A stretch of 64,000 nt of DNA from the NCBI RefSeq assembly GCF_014876185.1, contig NZ_JADALJ010000001.1:1116001-1180000 (forward strand), in the 5' to 3' direction. Source of the stretch: Rufibacter sp. LB8. GTDB taxonomy: Bacteria; Bacteroidota; Bacteroidia; Cytophagales; Hymenobacteraceae. The first letter of the stretch is position 1; each line of letters starts with the position of its first letter. A program made the translations under genes and the position numbers. Positions 62,201 to 64,000 of this stretch are shown in pieces. The notes below the pieces were generated by a model. It searched no databases and was not told the DNA's origin. It worked only from the letters and a program-made list of their open reading frames with translations.

Positions 62201-63490
62201 GTCTTCTTTCACTAAATTAAGTTGCAGGAAATATTGGTACAGGTTCTCCAATTCGCCGGCCATGTTTTCCTGTAAGATATGGGCTTTCTTTTCCCTGATT
62301 TGGTTATGCACGGTAGCCCCCTCACCCACCAATTGGGAATAAAGTTGTGTGAACTGTTCTTCTGATGGTTTGTAGGTAAACAGGTTGTTGACCAGCGCCA
62401 GGAAATCATAGCCGCTGCTGCCTTGAATGGGCCATTCCTGCGGCAAGGCTTCGCCGGGTTCCAGTATTTTCTCCACCACAATGTAGGTTTCCTCACCGGC
62501 CAATTCCCGAAGCTGCTGCAGGTACCCGGTTGGGTCATACAAGCCGTCTACGTGGTCAATTCTGAGGCCCTGGAAAACGCCTGCATCTTGCAGTTCTTTG
62601 ATGTACCGGTGATAAGTTTCAAAAACGTCTGGGTCCTGAATGTTGAGGCAAATTAAGCCGTTCACAGTGAAAAAACGCCGGAAGTTAATCTGGTAATCGG
62701 TTTCCTGCCAGTAGCACAGTTGGTACACTTGTTCTTCTGCCAACTGCTGAATTTTAGCTTTGTCCTGGTTGAATGCCTGCAGTTTGGTTTCAATAGCTTG
62801 CCGTACGGTGGCGTCTTTCATCAAAGCCGTCAATTGCTGCCGGAACTCGTCCCACTTGAGCGCGAAGGTTTTTGGGTCTTCCTCCTGGTGGGTTTCTTCC
62901 AGGGTCTGCAGCAGTTGCGTGAAGGCTTGATTTTCCCCATCTTCCCCTTTCAGCAAGGTTTCATACGCACGCGGGTTCAACGGATACGCGCTGTCATAAT
63001 ACTTCAACACCAGCCGCTGCTGCGCTTCGTCAAAGGCCACTTGTAATTCCCCGTTTTCAATGACGGTTTCCAATTTGGCGCCCAGAAACGGCACCATTAC
63101 GCGGCCGTTGTGCAGCGCGCTGGTCCAGTTGATGTCAAAGAACTTATGGTATTGACTTAATGGTCCTTTTTCCAGCACATCCATCAGCCAGGGGTTGCCA
63201 GGATGGAACGCCATGTGGTTAGGCACAATGTCCTGCAGCCAATTTATGCCGTTTTCTTTCAGGTTGCCGCTCAGGCTTTTCAGTTCTTCCTCGGTGCCAA
63301 TCTCTGGGTTGATGCGGTGCGGATTCACCCCATCATAGCCGTGTGTGCTACCCGGCGTGGCCTTAAAAATAGGCGAGGCATAAATGGTGCTCACCCCCAA
63401 CTTCTGTAAATAAGGAATAATTTTCTCGAAGTCCTGAAACGTAAATTCTTGATGAAACTGCAGGCGGTACGTGGCAACTGGGTTATGCAT
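59258..63490 (-). CDS. Fused maltooligosyltrehalose synthase and 4-alpha-glucanotransferase
   Basis: 1410 residues. The N-terminal part (about 1-880) is TreY (GH13): YRLQFHQEFTFQDFEKIIPYL, nucleophile Asp near 312 in GLRIDHVDGLYDPTGY, acid Glu in IVVEKILEP. From about 910, GAGILLHITSLPSPFGIGDLG starts a full MalQ (GH77): RLDHFRAFADYWEVP (nucleophile Asp near 1207) and FIAEDLG (acid). TreY turns the reducing end of a malto-oligosaccharide into trehalose; MalQ lengthens or shortens the chains, so one polypeptide combines supply and conversion. The next upstream gene is probably TreZ. Confidence 0.92.
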   Translation of the reverse strand: MHNPVATYRLQFHQEFTFQDFEKIIPYLQKLGVSTIYASPIFKATPGSTHGYDGVNPHRINPEIGTEEELKSLSGNLKENGINWLQDIVPNHMAFHPGNPWLMDVLEKGPLSQYHKFFDINWTSALHNGRVMVPFLGAKLETVIENGELQVAFDEAQQRLVLKYYDSAYPLNPRAYETLLKGEDGENQAFTQLLQTLEETHQEEDPKTFALKWDEFRQQLTALMKDATVRQAIETKLQAFNQDKAKIQQLAEEQVYQLCYWQETDYQINFRRFFTVNGLICLNIQDPDVFETYHRYIKELQDAGVFQGLRIDHVDGLYDPTGYLQQLRELAGEETYIVVEKILEPGEALPQEWPIQGSSGYDFLALVNNLFTYKPSEEQFTQLYSQLVGEGATVHNQIREKKAHILQENMAGELENLYQYFLQLNLVKEDVLGIVSPENLKAAIGEFLIQCPVYRYYGNQMPLDGAEAEEVQNIFNVIREQKPDLTGAVEILEKVVLGSAPEGEDDTYQQRALQFYQRWMQFSGPLMAKGVEDTLMYTYNRFIGHNEVGDAPETFGMTAEEFHAAMQDRQQKWPLALNGTSTHDTKRGEDVRARLNVLTELPEEWAAAVQDWQQLNADLKENGAPTVNDEYLIYQTLAGAFPMPGQDEDDFENRVQEYLQKALREAKTHSNWTTPNEEYEAATKAFAVKLLYKSRPFWAAFEKWRAKTVDFGIVNSLSQLLLKFTAPGIPDVYQGTELWDFSLVDPDNRRAVDYQKRQSWLEELNDYDLNKQERLWEELWENRHDARIKLWLTRSLFTERKNNPALFAKGSYLPLEVEGEYKEHVLAYVRKHLQTWYVVAVPLHLAALAKKQGVDTIEKIDWKDTKVIIPEEAPKDWQDLLVRSSGKYAHELRVSDLFGIFPLALLKLQAQNERGAGILLHITSLPSPFGIGDLGPEARKFADFLQASNQKYWQLLPLNPIEEGQGYSPYSSISSRAGNPLLISPELLAKDGLLKAAELPTYHLPQTGSVDYEQVRQRKEELLEKAWQTYTAGDFATLKQQFVDYCGSEAAWLQDFAYYVLLKEQNGSAAWLQWEDKYKNREAEALEQLAQENAEALEKIKWVQFIFHKQWMRLRNYCNNRGIQMFGDMPFYISYDSVDVWGNRAIFAVDEEGNMTGVAGVPPDDFSEDGQLWGMPVFNWEALKEQDYSWWIGRLRKNMELYDLVRLDHFRAFADYWEVPAGEETAKNGEWRIGPGGDFFTFVEKELGSLPFIAEDLGEINDLVLKLRDDFNLPGMKILQFAWGDEMPQNDYMPHNYARNFIAYTGTHDNNTTLGWYRQEGKEHHQQIEHYVGRELSEEDIYWVMARLAYASVAKTAILPIQDVLGIDEQGRMNTPGSSSGNWGWRLLPGQITKQTEEQLKEWTWLYNRD

Positions 63491-63582
63491 TCTTTTTAAT
63501 TTGAAGATTTGGAGATGGGGAGATTTGAAAATGCAAATAGGACAACCCCTACGCCTAGTGAGTGACTTGCTTTCTGTTAGTA

Positions 63583-63620
63583 CGTTTTTGGCCTCGTTTA
63601 CGGAAATGAGCCCGAAAACG
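63583..63620. repeat. Dispersed palindrome, copy 22 (diverged)
   Basis: CGTTTTTGGCCTCGTTTACG arm with GAAATGAGCCCGAAAACG opposite. Confidence 0.72.
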
Positions 63621-63664
63621 GTTGGCTTTTTCTACAGTGATTCTGATTTTACTATTGCTGATAC

Positions 63665-63691
63665 TCCCCCTTTGAAGGGGGCGAAGGGGGA
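63665..63691. repeat. CCCCCTTTGAAGGGGG element
   Basis: TCCCCCTTTGAAGGGGGCGA and a following AGGGGGA; same family as the two elements inside hsdR. Confidence 0.75.
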
Positions 63692-63726
63692 TGTTTACAA
63701 TTTAGAGTACATCTCTATTTCAATAA

Positions 63727-63773
63727 TTTCTGTTTTCAGGCTCGTTTCTGGGAATGAGCCCGAAAACAGGAAA
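63727..63773. repeat. Dispersed palindrome, copy 23
   Basis: TTTCTGTTTTCAGGCTCGTTT arm (two changes), AATGAGCCCGAAAACAGGAAA opposite; just beyond the treZ-like stop. Confidence 0.8.
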
Positions 63774-63788
63774 TCAAGGCTACAACTT

Positions 63789-64000
63789 TTAGTTGAAATC
63801 TGAACCAGTGGCCAACACCAATAAACTTTCTGGTGGCAGCGCGACCGTCTTATCTGTGGCCAAATCAACGGCGGTGGCTTGTGGACCGTGCCAGTCTGGC
63901 GAAGCGGAATCTAAAATGATGTGCCAGTCTTGCGCGCCCAATGGTAAATCAACGTGCTGCACTTCTTTGGAGAAATTCATGAGCGCCACAACCTGCTGAT
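63789..64000 (-). CDS. C-terminal fragment of a GH13 enzyme, probably TreZ
   Basis: The window ends inside a leftward gene. The last about 69 residues (ALMNFSKEVQHVDLPLGAQDWHIILDSASPDW, ALPPESLLVLATGS) form a beta-sandwich typical of the C-terminal domain of GH13 enzymes. Located directly upstream of the TreY-MalQ gene, it is most likely maltooligosyltrehalose trehalohydrolase (TreZ), which releases trehalose. The catalytic part is outside the window, so the call rests on position and a short domain. Confidence 0.5.
   Translation of the reverse strand, partial: QQVVALMNFSKEVQHVDLPLGAQDWHIILDSASPDWHGPQATAVDLATDKTVALPPESLLVLATGSDFN

Overview
The window is a chromosomal segment from a member of the Bacteroidota, most likely Cytophagales/Hymenobacteraceae (a Rufibacter- or Nibribacter-like bacterium). 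This rests on the families present (DUF4199, DUF2911, DUF4268, DUF6252, TreY-MalQ and permease-MntR fusions), the lack of Shine-Dalgarno sequences, and upstream motifs matching the Bacteroidota sigma pattern TTG-N19-TAnnTTTG. The background is roughly 50% GC. The taxonomic call is inference from gene content and style.

Layout: 0-15 kb is housekeeping and envelope (M48 peptidase tail, App1-like phosphatase, PAS histidine kinase, MtgA, Lon-like substrate-binding protein, phosphoesterase, lipid kinase, L,D-transpeptidase-like protein, ABC-F ATPase, hydrolase, two tandem tiny membrane proteins). 14.7-19.5 kb carries a 3-hydroxyacyl-CoA dehydrogenase, DapD, a glycosyltransferase, FabH and a DtxR/MntR regulator. 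19.5-23.6 kb is a manganese/zinc-type ABC importer (binding protein, ATPase, permease fused to a second MntR-like domain, second permease). 23.7-34.6 kb holds an MDR oxidoreductase, lipoproteins, MnmE, a thioredoxin, a DEAD-box helicase, two near-identical cold-shock proteins and a TelA operon. 44.7-64 kb has an anti-sigma/cupin protein, an amidoligase plus C26 peptidase pair, MsrA, a GH3-C/beta-lactamase-like protein, a pseudouridine synthase, an amber-interrupted ThpR, an Na/Ca exchanger, a MazEF-type module and the trehalose/glucan enzymes (TreY-MalQ fusion and probably the TreZ end).

The accessory core is 35-44.6 kb. A type I restriction locus (hsdM, hsdR) is broken: hsdM ends early at two in-frame stops, hsdS is absent, and hsdR lacks its N-terminal nuclease half. 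Between them is a strongly AT-rich cassette of about 3.8 kb with four co-directional genes: two class III nucleotide cyclase-like proteins, a PycTM-like (Pycsar effector) membrane protein, and a primase-polymerase-like domain plus DEDDh exonuclease split by a frameshift. A (TA)17 microsatellite ends three bases before the first cyclase start. I read this as a Pycsar-like anti-phage operon with two cyclases and an unusual PrimPol-exonuclease partner. The cyclases deviate at different catalytic positions, which would suit a heterodimer.

The window is rich in repeats. There are about 23 copies of a 36-46 bp palindrome built on TTTTCGGGCTCATTT, mostly between genes. A 20-bp REP palindrome (GGACAGGTCGCGACCTGTCC, nine copies including variants) clusters around a RAYT transposase at 35.2 kb. 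Two further short palindromes also occur. Copies of three families lie in frame inside coding sequences (hsdM, hsdR and the RAYT itself).
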